Numbered from the stretch's first letter, positions 38,628-47,663 are shown. The stretch: 64,000 nucleotides of DNA from Streptomyces capitiformicae (GCF_002214185.1 NZ_CP022161.1:8253486-8317485); one strand, 5' to 3'. Numbers and translations: made by a program. The notes: generated by a model from the letters alone, not told the origin.

Positions 38628-39509
38628 TCAGAGGGTGTAGAGCACATGCTGGACAAGGGCCAGCGAGTCCTTCACTGAGTGTGTTTCGGGGGCCAACGAT
38701 ACGTCGACGGGTGCGAGGGCATTTTTCGCGATGCGGTCGAACAGGGAGCCGTACTCCTCAAGTTGGGGCTGTCCCACCAAGTAGTGGGAGCCCAGGAGCT
38801 GTTCGATGACGACGGTGCCCAATCTCGGGTTGGCGGGCACGATATGGGCGAAGTTGCCGGTGAGGGCGGCGTGTGCCTGGGCCGTGAACGGATAGATCTG
38901 GATGGTCACGTTCGGCAGCCGTGCCAGCTCGATCAGGTGCAGCAACTGCTCCCGGACGACCTTGATGCTGCCGAACCGCATGTGCAACGCGGACTCGTGG
39001 ATGACGGCGTGCACAGACGGAGGGTTGTCGCGCGTCAGGATGTGCTGCCGTTCCATGCGGAACCTCAGCGCCTCCCCGATGTTGGTGAAACCCAGGTCGG
39101 GGCTGGTGAAGATGGAGCGCGTGTAGTCCTCGGTCTGGAAGAGCCCCGGGATGAACAGCGGCTCGTGCGTCCTGATCGCCACGGCCTCTGATTCGAGCTC
39201 GGCCAGGTTCAGGGGGTCCGGCCCCAGGTGCTTCCTGTACGCACGCCACCAGCCCTTGCCGCTGGCCTCGGACATGGCGACCAGCGCTTCGATATAGGGC
39301 TCCTCTGAGCAACCATAGATGCGGCAGAGGTCGAGTAGTCGCTCGGTGAGGATCGAGGTCCGGCCGGCTTCGATGTGGCCCAGCTGCCCGCGCGTCATGC
39401 TGATTCGATCGGCGGCGTCCGTCGTGGTCAATCCGGCTTGCTCGCGCAGTTGTTTGAGTTCGAAGCCGAGTCGCCGCTGTCGTTCACTGATGGTGGTGCG
39501 CAGTCCCAC
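38628..39509 (-). CDS. XRE-family DUF5753 regulator (whiJ-like cassette 2)
   Basis: The 293-residue protein has an N-terminal HTH (RRLGFELKQLREQAGLTTTD, ISMTRGQLGHIEAGRTSILT) and a DUF5753 domain (HEPLFIPGLFQTEDYTRSIF, RMERQHILTRDNPPSVHAVI, HESALHMRFGSIKVVREQLL, NVTIQIYPFTAQAHAALTGN, DVSLAPETHSVKDSLALVQH-like tail). GTG at 39509 is chosen because AAGGAG sits 5 nt upstream; a longer frame to 39695 has no such site. It is divergent from a small HATPase gene and followed by DUF397, the same architecture as cassette 1. Targets unknown. Confidence 0.9.
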   Translation of the reverse strand: MGLRTTISERQRRLGFELKQLREQAGLTTTDAADRISMTRGQLGHIEAGRTSILTERLLDLCRIYGCSEEPYIEALVAMSEASGKGWWRAYRKHLGPDPLNLAELESEAVAIRTHEPLFIPGLFQTEDYTRSIFTSPDLGFTNIGEALRFRMERQHILTRDNPPSVHAVIHESALHMRFGSIKVVREQLLHLIELARLPNVTIQIYPFTAQAHAALTGNFAHIVPANPRLGTVVIEQLLGSHYLVGQPQLEEYGSLFDRIAKNALAPVDVSLAPETHSVKDSLALVQHVLYTL

Positions 39510-39745
39510 GGGTTCTCCTTGGCGATCGGCCCAAAGTCTGCCCCGTCGGGGGAGGTTAGTCCACCGGCTGCGGTGAATAGGTTGCTCGCGAGAACCCCGT
39601 ATCGCTACGGTGAGTGCGGTTCCGATAACACCTCGGAGTCGTCCGACTTCCCCTGCCCGTAAGCCGACAGAGCACCCGCACGCGGGCGACGCCATCGCCG
39701 AGCAGCGGGACCCGCCCCCCCATCCCTCCTTGTCAGGAGCCCCCC

Positions 39746-40177
39746 ATGGACCCAGCCCGCCGTGCCGCCCATCGCCCCACCCAACTCACCCACGAATACA
39801 GCCTGTTCTCCCCCGCCGACGCGACCGCGCCCCGCCTCTGCCGGGACTTCGTCCGCACCGTCCTCTCCACCCACGGCCGGGCGTACCTGATCACGCCCGC
39901 AGCCCTGTGCACCTCGGAACTCGTCACCAACGTCCACCTGTACACCAAGGGCACGGCCATGCTCCGCGTCCGCCTCACTCCCGCTCGGCTGCGGGTGAGC
40001 GTGTTCGACGAGAGTGCGGACCCTCCCGCGCTCGTACGGCCCGCCGGAGGGGGCGCCGCCTGCTGGGGGCGCGGCCTCGCGCTCGTGGCGGAGATGGCGG
40101 ACGGGTGGGGCGTCGCGGACGGGCGGGCGGGGCGGTTCGCGAAGGGGGTGTGGTTCGAGTTGTGGCTCGCCGGGTGA
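39746..40177 (+). CDS. Anti-sigma-type ATP-binding protein (whiJ-like cassette 2)
   Basis: The 143-residue GHKL ATPase domain has the N-box-like segment CTSELVTNVHLYTKGTAMLR, the G1 region LRVSVFDESADPP and the glycine-rich CWGRGLALVAEMADGWGV. Compared with the cassette-1 protein the N-box has His-Leu in place of Ala-Leu-Arg after the Asn, so nucleotide binding may be altered. It is divergent from the XRE-DUF5753 gene. The ATG at 39746 follows GTCAGGAGCCCCCC. Partner proteins are not known. Confidence 0.85.
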   Translation: MDPARRAAHRPTQLTHEYSLFSPADATAPRLCRDFVRTVLSTHGRAYLITPAALCTSELVTNVHLYTKGTAMLRVRLTPARLRVSVFDESADPPALVRPAGGGAACWGRGLALVAEMADGWGVADGRAGRFAKGVWFELWLAG

Positions 40178-40325
40178 GCCGACCGCTGTTGCACGTTAGA
40201 AGCTCAAGACCTTGTCCGAACTACCCGATCGACCAGGCTGCGGTGCAGGCGCTCTCCCCAAACTTTGGGATCGATGCGGCGGAGACTGCAACGACCTTCG
40301 AGAGCGCCGAACTGGGGCGGCCGAA

Positions 40326-40640
40326 CTAGTGTCCTGGTCCGGAGATCCGCAGTAGCGGCAGATACGGTCGATGATCTGGTCGGCCGTCTTGGCCCACTTG
40401 AACGGCCGGGCGTCCTCGTTCCAGGTCTTGATCCAGTCTTCAAGTGCAGTCTTGAGCTCGTCGAGGGAGCAGAACACGCCGCGTTCGAGGCAGCGCCGTT
40501 CCAGTTCGGCGAACCACCGCTCGACCTGGTTGATCCATGACGAGTACGTGGGCGTGAAGTGCAGCTCGAACCGGGGGTGTGCCAGCAGCCACTTGTGCAC
40601 CACCGGCGCCTTGTGGGCGGAGAGGTTGTCGCAGATCACG
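40326..40640 (-). mobile_element. IS630-family transposase fragment (C-terminal half)
   Basis: The frame reads VHVICDNLSAHKAPVVHKWL, FTPTYSSWINQVERWFAELE, RRCLERGVFCSLDELKTALE and WAKTADQIIDRICRYC. This is the second half of an IS630-type DDE transposase with the middle Asp and final Glu. A one-base shift near 40345 moves the true end (ISGPGH-stop) into another frame. The N-terminal HTH half is absent; upstream of VHVIC the sequence is unrelated. It is a dead fragment. Confidence 0.82.
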
Positions 40641-40850
40641 TGGACTGTGATGGGCGTAGCGCTCACTTTCACACGCTTCAGTACGGTGTCGATGGAGCCG
40701 GTGTCGAAGTTTTCCGCCAGGAAGGCGACGGCCTGGCCGGACGGTGTCAGCGCCTGGGGGGAGCCGCTCGCCGCGAGGACGGTGGCGGTAGTGACGATGT
40801 CCTGGGTGATGAGACCAGCGGCCTCGGAGGACGTGAAGTCGGGCTGGGGC

Positions 40851-41219
40851 GGCGCTGGCTACAGGCTGACCGACATCACCAATAACGACCTGAGCGGCCG
40901 GGAGCTTTGTGATCCGGCGTTCTGGCGCGACGACACAACCCTGGTGTGCGGCTTGCAGCAGCTCACCCTCACATCCGATTACTCCTCCGTCGCGGAGACC
41001 AAGGAACTGGTCCCCGCCAACGACCGCAGCAACAGCACCCCGGTACCTTCACCGGACGGCAAGAGCTTCGCTTTCCTCTCCAGCGGCGAGGGTGGCACCG
41101 TCACGCTCTTCAAGGGCGACCTGGACTCCCCCGTCGCCCAGCCCGTGAAGGTCGCGGACCTGGAGCCGCCCCTTGACGGCTCCGACGACCACCGGGAAAC
41201 GCTGGTCCGCTGGAACTGA
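40851..41219 (+). pseudogene. 3' fragment of a TolB/WD40-like propeller gene
   Basis: The frame encodes YRLTDITNNDLSGRELCDPA, TTLVCGLQQLTLTSDYSSVA, STPVPSPDGKSFAFLSSGEG and GTVTLFKGDLDSPVAQPVKV, then stops. The SPDGKxFAFLS and the alternating strands resemble one or two blades of a TolB-like propeller. No start codon with a ribosome-binding site precedes it, and the upstream DNA is the IS630 region on the other strand. Confidence 0.5.
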
Positions 41220-41842
41220 CGTTGCAGGGGCCTTGGGCTGCCTACCCCGGCCCCAGCGGGGGTCGGGGCCATCAGGGCCGCGCCGAGCCTCGCGGCCGGG
41301 CGCGGATCCGTACCGGGGTGGTGGGCCGGTCCTGGCCTGGCTTCCGGCGGGCCGTCGTGGACATGGATCGAGCTGCGGCGCTCGACGGGCGGTTGCGATC
41401 GTGTGACTGCGCGACGCTCTGCAGGGGGTCGGTGATCCTGGACTGGGGCGTACGCCACGCCATCGGTCTGTCGGGGCGGTGGATGATCCAGTCGGTGTCC
41501 TTGAAGTGGGAGGACAGGGCGCGGCCGAGCTTGGTCGCGTAGAAGGGCCCGGCGGACTCGAAGACGCCCAGGGAGAGCGGTCTGCCCAGCTTCGTCTGCC
41601 CACCTGCTCGCCCAGTCGGCCAGCGAGGGGACGGTGCCCAGCACCGTCTGCTTGTCGAGGTATCCGTGGCCTCGACATCAACACCAAGCACGGGCACGCC
41701 ACTACAACAACGAAGCCACAGCGACCTGCGGCCTCGTCACACCAACCGCAATGGCAGTACTGGGTTGGCTCGCAAAGATCACCTCCGCCTAGCATGTTCA
41801 CGCCATTGCCCGGGTGTCAAACCGCCTCGACGGAAGCGAACC
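41220..41842. other. Intergenic region with decayed sequence, no intact gene
   Basis: On the minus strand, stretches such as LADWASRWADEAG and, in another frame, FESAGPFYATKLGRALSSHF with KDTDWIIHRPDRPMAW look like remains of one coding sequence broken by shifts; I cannot name the family. No complete gene, RNA or strong hairpin was found. Confidence 0.5.
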
Positions 41843-43030
41843 ATGCATCTCAAGCGGATAATCGCTGCGACCGCCGCCCTTGCCTCCTTCTCCCTGATCA
41901 CGGCCTGCGAGGACGCCGACGCCGACCGCGCGACTGCCGTGACCAGCCCCACTGCGGACAGCGGCGCCGGCGCCGACACGCTCGAGCAGGCGCAGGTCTA
42001 CGTCCAGCGGTACGCCTCGTGTGAGCAGATGAGCACGGACCCGAAGGACAGCCGACTGCCGCTCACCGAGTTCACCGCCGTCGGCAAGTGGTCGGTGACC
42101 GAGCGCGGGGTGTGCAGCGACCGCGTCGAGAACGGCGAGATCATTTTCTACATGTTCTCCGACATGAAGGCGTTCCAGGAGGGCTACAAGCAGCGCGTGC
42201 TGGCGAAGATCGCCTCCGGCGACCGCAACTACGGCCTGTTCAGCCGCGTGCTCGTGGGGAAGAACTTTGCCGTCACGCCTACCGAGACCAAGACGGCGCT
42301 CAAGCTCTCCCGCTCGGACCTGCGCGTCCTGACCTGCAACCCGACGGCCAGCGTGCCCGAGGGCTACAAGCGGGAGAAGGCCCTGGTCGAGGGCTGCGTC
42401 CTGAGCGACTTCGTGGCGAGCGACGGCGGGGACGGCAGCCCCAACTTCGAGACCCCGCAGGACCCGAACGCGGAAGGCGAGTCCGAGAAGCCGGGCCAGC
42501 CCCCCGCGGGAAGCCTCGGCCTGCCGCGCGCGGGGAGCCTGGCCGAGTTGAAGCAGTTGGTGCACCCGCACACCGTCGACTGCACCAGCTACTCGACCGA
42601 CCCTGTCTCCCTCGCCGTCGAGTCGATCGACTACCAGCCGGTGATCACCGGTGACCACCGCCTTTGGGGCATCGGGGACCGGGCGATCTGCGGGGAGCCC
42701 GGTGGAGCGCAGCGCGCACGCAACCTCAACTGGCTCGACATGGTGAACGACATGGAACTCCTGCAGACTCGGGCGAAGGCCGCCCAGCAGGAGGACCTGA
42801 AGGACGACAACCGCCTGAAGGCCACCGTGAGCAGGCTGCTCGTCGGCGAGAACATCGCGGTGGAGAGCAATGACCCGAGCGTCCGCAGCGGCCTGTACCA
42901 GCTCCAGTTCCTCTACCTGAACTGCGAGCCTGGCTTCTCTGCCCCGGCCGGCTACCGCGTGGAGAAGGCGAGCGTCGAGGGCTGCGTGCTGACCAACTAC
43001 GAGCCCGGGGTCGAGGTCGGCGGCAACTGA
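41843..43030 (+). CDS. Putative lipoprotein with an internally duplicated domain
   Basis: The 395-residue product has a lipoprotein signal (LASFSLITAC, Cys about residue 22) and two copies of a domain of about 160 residues, separated by a Pro/Gly-rich linker. Matching blocks are SRVLVGKNFAVTPTETKTAL with CNPTASVPEGYKREKALVEG (first copy), and SRLLVGENIAVESNDPSVRS with CEPGFSAPAGYRVEKASVEG (second copy), each followed by CVLSDF or CVLTNY. The two conserved cysteines per copy could form a disulfide. A single-domain relative is encoded at 49892. The function is unknown. ATG at 41843, with CGGAAG upstream. Confidence 0.75.
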   Translation: MHLKRIIAATAALASFSLITACEDADADRATAVTSPTADSGAGADTLEQAQVYVQRYASCEQMSTDPKDSRLPLTEFTAVGKWSVTERGVCSDRVENGEIIFYMFSDMKAFQEGYKQRVLAKIASGDRNYGLFSRVLVGKNFAVTPTETKTALKLSRSDLRVLTCNPTASVPEGYKREKALVEGCVLSDFVASDGGDGSPNFETPQDPNAEGESEKPGQPPAGSLGLPRAGSLAELKQLVHPHTVDCTSYSTDPVSLAVESIDYQPVITGDHRLWGIGDRAICGEPGGAQRARNLNWLDMVNDMELLQTRAKAAQQEDLKDDNRLKATVSRLLVGENIAVESNDPSVRSGLYQLQFLYLNCEPGFSAPAGYRVEKASVEGCVLTNYEPGVEVGGN

Positions 43031-43104
43031 GAGCGCGTCGCTGACGCGACTCGCCGGGTCCTGTTCCCCGTCTCTCGGATCCTGGCCGGCGTCGAGAGGG
43101 GATG

Positions 43105-43214
43105 CCGCCACGCATTCCCTCTCGACGGACAGCAGCCACTCGCTCTCCGCATCGATCACCACGGCGTGGTGATGCGACTTGCCGATGTCTACCCCCGGCC
43201 CAGATCTCGGGCAC
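43105..43214 (-). mobile_element. IS110-family transposase remnant (N-terminal end)
   Basis: From a GTG at 43214 the minus strand reads VPEIWAG. After one extra G in a G5 run it continues VDIGKSHHHAVVIDAESEWL and soon degenerates. This is the start of an IS110-type transposase with the first catalytic Asp in GVDIGK. Only about 36 codons remain. Confidence 0.7.
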
Positions 43215-43760
43215 GATCACCTCCGCCGGCTCGTCGTACATCGATCCCGCAGACGAACGTCGGCGTTGTCCTACAGCAGCGATCGAGTAGCGTCTCCGCG
43301 CGACCAAGTCCCTTGGACGTCATCCGCTTTCCGAACGTGATCGGTTGGTTGTGGGTGGGTGGGCATGAACTCCAGTCGGCAGCGGGAGAGATGGGCGCGG
43401 TTCGTCCGCTCGTCTCGTTCGTGGAGGTGACCGGTGCCGTCGGCGGATCGTCCTGTTGCAGCAAGGCCCGCTGTCCACGGAGAAGGCCGTGCGCGCCGGT
43501 GCGGTGGCCCACCAGCGGGTGGCGAGGTCGGGGGAGGCGCGCATGTCGTCGGCTCTGCCGTTCGTGACGTCGTGGCGAGTGGGCCTGCGGCGCCCCTTGG
43601 GCGGATGGAGAGGCTGTCGCCAATGCATTCCTCCCTGCATCAGCGTGCGCCCTGCACGCAAGTGTGACGTGGTCATGATCGATTAGGGTTGGGTGTCGTC
43701 GTATGGCGAGCGCACAGCCACGTGCCCGCCCTGGGGAGAATGAGAAGTGGAAGCAGGCCC
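43215..43760. other. Intergenic region without a recognisable gene
   Basis: Several overlapping open frames exist, but none has a ribosome-binding site, a recognisable domain or continuous coding character. A minus-strand stretch (RASPDLATRWWATAPARTAF) may be further transposase debris. The last 60 bp would have to hold the promoter of the membrane gene at 43761. Confidence 0.5.
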
Positions 43761-44576
43761 ATGCTGAACGACATCTGGGTGGTCCTGGGCGTCGGCATCA
43801 TGAAGCTGACCGCCCCGTCCCGGCCCGGTCTCGTCCAGGACCCGGTCATCTCCTGGCTCCAGCGCGCCCGTACGGCGCTGGGGCTGCTCGCCACCGTATG
43901 GCTGGTGATGGCCTATCCGCTGCGGAAGGGGCGGCAGGAGTTCGTCCTCGATAAGCTGGAGAACCTGGTGGTGGGGTGCGGCATCCTGCTGGGGGCCGGG
44001 GCCATCGGGATCACGCTCTTCATCCTCGCGGCGCGCTCCCCGCTGGGGGGCGTGTACGCACGCCGTCTCGTCGGGCCGCTGACCGTGATCGGGGTCATCG
44101 TCCTCGGGGTCGGGCTGTGCTGGCTCATGGTCCTGGCGCTGCGCGGTGAGATCATCTCCAGCGACGACATCGGTCGGTACGATCTCACGTTCGGGTTCTT
44201 CGGTGAGACGGCCGGCACGATGATCACCGGCCTGGCCATCATGGCGCTGTTGGTCCTGGGAGCCATCGGCTGCGTCGTCGTACTGCTCATCTCCATCGTC
44301 ACCACCCTGCTGGTCACGTTCATGGCCCTGAACTCGTGCTTCCGCACGGCCGACATCCACGAACTGCTCCCCGCCCTCCTCTCCCCCCTGCTCGTCTGGT
44401 CCCTCTTCGCCCTCAGCCTCGGCGACACCCCCGACGTGGCGGCCCCACCCGCCGTCCTGTACTCCTTCCTCCTCGGCGGACCGCTGACCGTGACGGCCCT
44501 GTCCGTGTGGGAGATACGACGTCTGCGTCACCGGCACGGGATCACCTTGCGGACGGCACTGGGCCGCGACCGCTGA
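43761..44576 (+). CDS. Integral membrane protein of unknown function
   Basis: The 271-residue protein has five to six membrane helices: ARTALGLLATVWLVMAYPLR, VVGCGILLGAGAIGITLFIL, VGPLTVIGVIVLGVGLCWLM, TMITGLAIMALLVLGAIGCV with VVLLISIVTTLLVTFMALNS, and LLSPLLVWSLFALSLGD. A cytoplasmic basic tail (WEIRRLRHRHGITLR) follows. No family is recognised. The ATG at 43761 begins after GTGGAAGCAG, a weak ribosome-binding site; an upstream GTG at 43689 is possible. It precedes the gene at 44681 by 104 bp on the same strand. Confidence 0.65.
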   Translation: MLNDIWVVLGVGIMKLTAPSRPGLVQDPVISWLQRARTALGLLATVWLVMAYPLRKGRQEFVLDKLENLVVGCGILLGAGAIGITLFILAARSPLGGVYARRLVGPLTVIGVIVLGVGLCWLMVLALRGEIISSDDIGRYDLTFGFFGETAGTMITGLAIMALLVLGAIGCVVVLLISIVTTLLVTFMALNSCFRTADIHELLPALLSPLLVWSLFALSLGDTPDVAAPPAVLYSFLLGGPLTVTALSVWEIRRLRHRHGITLRTALGRDR

Positions 44577-44680
44577 CGCAACTGTCGGCCCAACTGACGG
44601 CATCCGCTGAACCATCCGCGCCGAAACGAGGTCTCATCAGGGGATACGTCTACGAGCGCACCGCTCCCGGGGAGGCAAGC

Positions 44681-45196
44681 ATGGCCATGGTCGGACTGTT
44701 CTGGATCGCCGAGGACGGCGGGGTGTACGTCGGGGCCGAGCCGGAGGGGTACGCGCGTGCGGTGCGGCTGACGCGGGACGGACTGGAGGGGCTCGGCACG
44801 GATCAGAGAGGTCACTGGGGCTGGGCGGAGGTCCGGTCGGTCGCCGTGCGGGACGTACGGGCCAGATCCTCCGCCCGGCTGTTCGCCAGCACTGCCGTCG
44901 ACATGGCGCTCAACGTCGTCGGCGTCGGTACGGACCTCCCGGGCCTTTTCGAGGTGCATGTCGAAACCGCCGACGGGACCGTCGAGTTGGACACGTACGC
45001 GGCACCGGCCATCGGCGGGTACGTCCAGTCCGAGTACGACCTGTCCGTCGCCCTGCTGGAGCGGTTCGTGGCCGGTACGGCGGACGTGGACGCCCTGGCG
45101 GAGTGGGGCCGGGCCCACGCGGGGGAGGGGACGCCGGGGCGGGAGGAGCGGGAGGCCCTGCTGCGGAAGTGGGCCGAGGGCGCCGTCGAGGGCTGA
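44681..45196 (+). CDS. Hypothetical protein with an N-terminal beta domain
   Basis: The 171-residue protein starts MAMVGLFWIAEDGGVYVGAE and continues GYARAVRLTRDGLEGLGTDQ, WGWAEVRSVAVRDVRARSSA, FEVHVETADGTVELDTYAAP. This is a PH-like or beta-rich pattern. A helical C-terminus follows (YDLSVALLERFVAGTADVDA, EEREALLRKWAEG). No signal peptide. The ATG at 44681 has GGGGAGG 6 nt upstream, a strong site that fixes the start. The family is not recognised. Confidence 0.65.
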   Translation: MAMVGLFWIAEDGGVYVGAEPEGYARAVRLTRDGLEGLGTDQRGHWGWAEVRSVAVRDVRARSSARLFASTAVDMALNVVGVGTDLPGLFEVHVETADGTVELDTYAAPAIGGYVQSEYDLSVALLERFVAGTADVDALAEWGRAHAGEGTPGREEREALLRKWAEGAVEG

Positions 45197-45343
45197 GCGG
45201 ACGGTCGGCGGCACGCAAGCCCCACGTACCGGCCCGGCCCCAGGAACCCACCCCCGGGAACCCACCCCCCGCACCCCGTCGTCCCCCAGAATGACCACCG
45301 GAAACGGCGGACACGGCGGACACAGCGGGACACGGGAGGAACA

Positions 45344-45655
45344 ATGACCGCACGGGACAACGGCATCTCGGTGACGCACGACCTGGAGCCCCACGACTGG
45401 TCGAACGAGGAGACCGCCGCCTACGAGGCGGCGGTCGAGGCCGTCAACGGGGCTGTCGGCGCCTACAGCGCGCTCATCGCGGCGGAGGAGGCCAAGGACG
45501 CCCCCGACCCCGCCGTCATCGAGGCGGCGCGGGCCGCGCAGGGCCGACTGGCCAAGGAACGTGAGCAGTTGCGCTCGGCCGATCGTGAGCGGATCGCCGA
45601 GGCCCGCGCACACTACGCCCGGGTCGCGCGCGAAGTCCTGGAGGGTCTCGCGTGA
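45344..45655 (+). CDS. Putative antitoxin/partner of the zeta-toxin protein
   Basis: The 103-residue, wholly helical protein (TAAYEAAVEAVNGAVGAYSA, AARAAQGRLAKEREQLRSAD, ARAHYARVAREVLEGLA) overlaps the zeta-toxin gene by 4 bp (GTGA). Order, size and coupling are those of an antitoxin placed before a zeta toxin. It shows no clear similarity to streptococcal epsilon, so the antitoxin role is inferred from position. Many actinobacterial zeta proteins have unrelated helical partners of this kind. ATG at 45344 after GGGAGGAACA. Confidence 0.65.
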   Translation: MTARDNGISVTHDLEPHDWSNEETAAYEAAVEAVNGAVGAYSALIAAEEAKDAPDPAVIEAARAAQGRLAKEREQLRSADRERIAEARAHYARVAREVLEGLA

Positions 45656-46935
45656 TCGACCCCGCCGAGGTCGAGCGGCACCGGCTGCCCGACGCCGAGA
45701 ACCAGCGGATATTCCGCGAACGCATCGTCCCCGACCTCCTGGCGGGCCGCGTCGGGCAGCAGACGCCCACCGTGGTGTTCCTGGTGGGCCAGCCCGGCGC
45801 CGGCAAGAGCAGGGTCACCGAGATGGTGGCCGGCGTGCTCAACCGGCACGGCGGCTTCGTGGACGTCGACAGCGACCTCTACAAGCCGTACCACCCCGAG
45901 TACGCCCGGCTGATGGCCCAGGACGACACCCTCATGGCCGCCTACACCCGCGCCGACGGGCGGGCCTGGATGGCCCAGGCCGAGGCGTACGTCCGTGAGC
46001 ACGGACTGCACGCGATCATCCAGGAGACCTCGCAGAACGCCCAGGCCGTGGAGGAGAAGATGCGCGCCTACCGGGAGTCCGGCGCGCGCGTCGAGGCCCT
46101 GTTCATGGGCGTGCCGCAGGCGATGAGCAACCAGGGCATCGTCAACCGGTACTTCGAGCAGCTCGCAGACCGCGGCCAGGGACGGCTGACCGTGCAGGCG
46201 AACGCCGACGAGTCGTACGTCGGTATCCGCGAACTCGCCGACCGGGTGGACCGAGGCGCCCTCGCCGACCTGGCGAGCGTCTACCGGCGCGGCGAGAGCA
46301 AGCCCCGCTACAGCAACTCCCTGGACGACACGGGGAACTGGGCCGGCCCGCCGGGGTTGCGCCAGGCCCTCGACACCGAGCGCGTACGGCCGTGGACGGC
46401 GGCCGAGAGCGATGCCTTCGTCGCCACCCAACTACGGCTGCGGGAGGCCGGCCGGGCCCAGGGCGGCCCCGAGTGGCCGACCAGACTCGCCCACATCGAG
46501 GACCAGGCCCGCCCCCTCCTGACCCCCCGGGCCGCCGCCCAGCTCACCCCGACGGCACCGGACGCACCCGCGTCCCAGACATCGGCGGCCGCCGCCGCGA
46601 CGTCCCGGACCACGCCCACCCCACCGGCCCAGGCCTCACCGGCGTCCCCCACCTCGGCGGCCGCCGCCGCGCGCTCCCGCAGCACGCCACGCCCCGGCAA
46701 CCCCACCACGCCGCAGGCCCCGGGCGAGACACCGCGCACCGGCCCCGCCCGCCCGGCACCACGACAAGGACCGGCACCACAACAAGGATCGGCACCACAA
46801 CAAGGATCGGCACCACAACGAGGACCGGCACCACAACGAGGACCGGCACCACAACAAGGACCGGCACCACAACAAGGACCGGCACCACAACAAGGACCGG
46901 GCGGCCCCCACCCCAACCGGGGCCGCGGCAGATAG
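45652..46935 (+). CDS. Zeta-toxin-family kinase with a repetitive Pro/Gln tail
   Basis: The 427-residue protein has a zeta-toxin domain (residues 1-215): Walker A GQPGAGKS at 46-53, the acidic VDVDSDLYKPYHPEYARL, and IIQETSQNAQAVEEKMRAYR. Zeta toxins phosphorylate UDP-N-acetylglucosamine and so block cell-wall synthesis. Residues 300-427 are low complexity: Ala/Thr/Pro-rich, then eight near-exact PAPQQG-type hexapeptides coded by an 18-bp tandem repeat (46754-46897), then GGPHPNRGRGR. The tail is not part of known zeta toxins and may bind a partner or the wall. GTG at 45652 overlaps the upstream gene. Confidence 0.82.
   Translation: MIDPAEVERHRLPDAENQRIFRERIVPDLLAGRVGQQTPTVVFLVGQPGAGKSRVTEMVAGVLNRHGGFVDVDSDLYKPYHPEYARLMAQDDTLMAAYTRADGRAWMAQAEAYVREHGLHAIIQETSQNAQAVEEKMRAYRESGARVEALFMGVPQAMSNQGIVNRYFEQLADRGQGRLTVQANADESYVGIRELADRVDRGALADLASVYRRGESKPRYSNSLDDTGNWAGPPGLRQALDTERVRPWTAAESDAFVATQLRLREAGRAQGGPEWPTRLAHIEDQARPLLTPRAAAQLTPTAPDAPASQTSAAAAATSRTTPTPPAQASPASPTSAAAAARSRSTPRPGNPTTPQAPGETPRTGPARPAPRQGPAPQQGSAPQQGSAPQRGPAPQRGPAPQQGPAPQQGPAPQQGPGGPHPNRGRGR
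46754..46897. repeat. Eight tandem copies of an 18-bp unit (in frame)
   Basis: The unit CGGCACCACAACAAGGAC (consensus) repeats eight times without gaps, encoding PAPQQG with S and R variants. Because the unit is a multiple of three, changes in copy number would lengthen or shorten the tail of the zeta-toxin protein without a frameshift. Confidence 0.9.
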
Positions 46936-46958
46936 TCCCCGCCCCGGTACGAACATGC

Positions 46959-47663
46959 TCATCCCGTCCCCGACCGCGCCACCCGGAACCCCACGTCGTC
47001 CACCCGGAACGTCGGATGGCTCCGTCTGCGTACGCCGGCCCGGCAGCTCCAGTGCTCGTCGAACCAGCCGCCGCCGCGCAGGACACGGTAGGTGCCGTAG
47101 ACGTCGGGGTCGTAGAGGTCCCAGCACCACTCCCAGATGTTGCCGAGCATGTCGTGCAGGCCCCAGGGGTTGGGTCGGCGGCCGCCCACCTCGTGGAGGT
47201 GTTCGCCGGAGTTGGCGCGGTGCCAGGCGATGTCGTCGAGAGGGCCGTAGTGAGGGCCGGTGGTGCCCGCCCGGCAGGCGTACTCCCACTCGGCCTCCGT
47301 GGGGAGCCGGTAGCCGTCGGCGGAGGGCGACCACTCCACCGAGTCGCCCTCTTCCTCATCGGTATCGGCTATGGCATATGCCGGGGTCAATCCCTCCTGC
47401 TCCGACAATGCGTTGCAGAAGCGCACGGCATCCCACCATGAGATGTTCACCGCGGGGGTCCGGTCGGCCGGTGTTCCGGTCGTCGGTGTGCCGCCCCGCA
47501 GGCGCCGCAGGCGTTCGTACTCCCCGCGCGTGACGGGATGCACCGCGAGTCGGAAGGAAGTGACATCGGCCACCCACTGCCGTCGGGTCCGTCGGTCGGA
47601 TAGGGGCACCGAGCCCGGGGGAACGGAGATCATCCCGGTCTCCGTCGTCGTGTCCGCGTCCAT
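46959..47663 (-). CDS. SUMF1/FGE-fold protein without the catalytic cysteine pair
   Basis: The 234-residue protein covers the formylglycine-generating-enzyme (FGE-sulfatase) fold: FRLAVHPVTRGEYERLRRLR, PAVNISWWDAVRFCNALSEQ, GYRLPTEAEWEYACRAGT, NPWGLHDMLGNIWEWCWD, YRVLRGGGWFDEHWSCRAGV, VGFRVAR. True FGEs use two cysteines in the CxxxxC stretch after RGGS/GW. Here that part reads WFDEHWSCR, so the first is replaced and copper-dependent oxidation of sulfatases is unlikely. Related proteins serve as binding domains or in ergothioneine-type chemistry. ATG at 47663. It is convergent with the zeta-toxin gene. Confidence 0.8.
   Translation of the reverse strand: MDADTTTETGMISVPPGSVPLSDRRTRRQWVADVTSFRLAVHPVTRGEYERLRRLRGGTPTTGTPADRTPAVNISWWDAVRFCNALSEQEGLTPAYAIADTDEEEGDSVEWSPSADGYRLPTEAEWEYACRAGTTGPHYGPLDDIAWHRANSGEHLHEVGGRRPNPWGLHDMLGNIWEWCWDLYDPDVYGTYRVLRGGGWFDEHWSCRAGVRRRSHPTFRVDDVGFRVARSGTG

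Noticed and set aside
40371..41219. Long rightward open frame of 282 codons
   Set aside because: Its first half is antisense to the IS630 transposase fragment and has no coding character; only the last 123 codons look like protein, and these are listed as a gene fragment.
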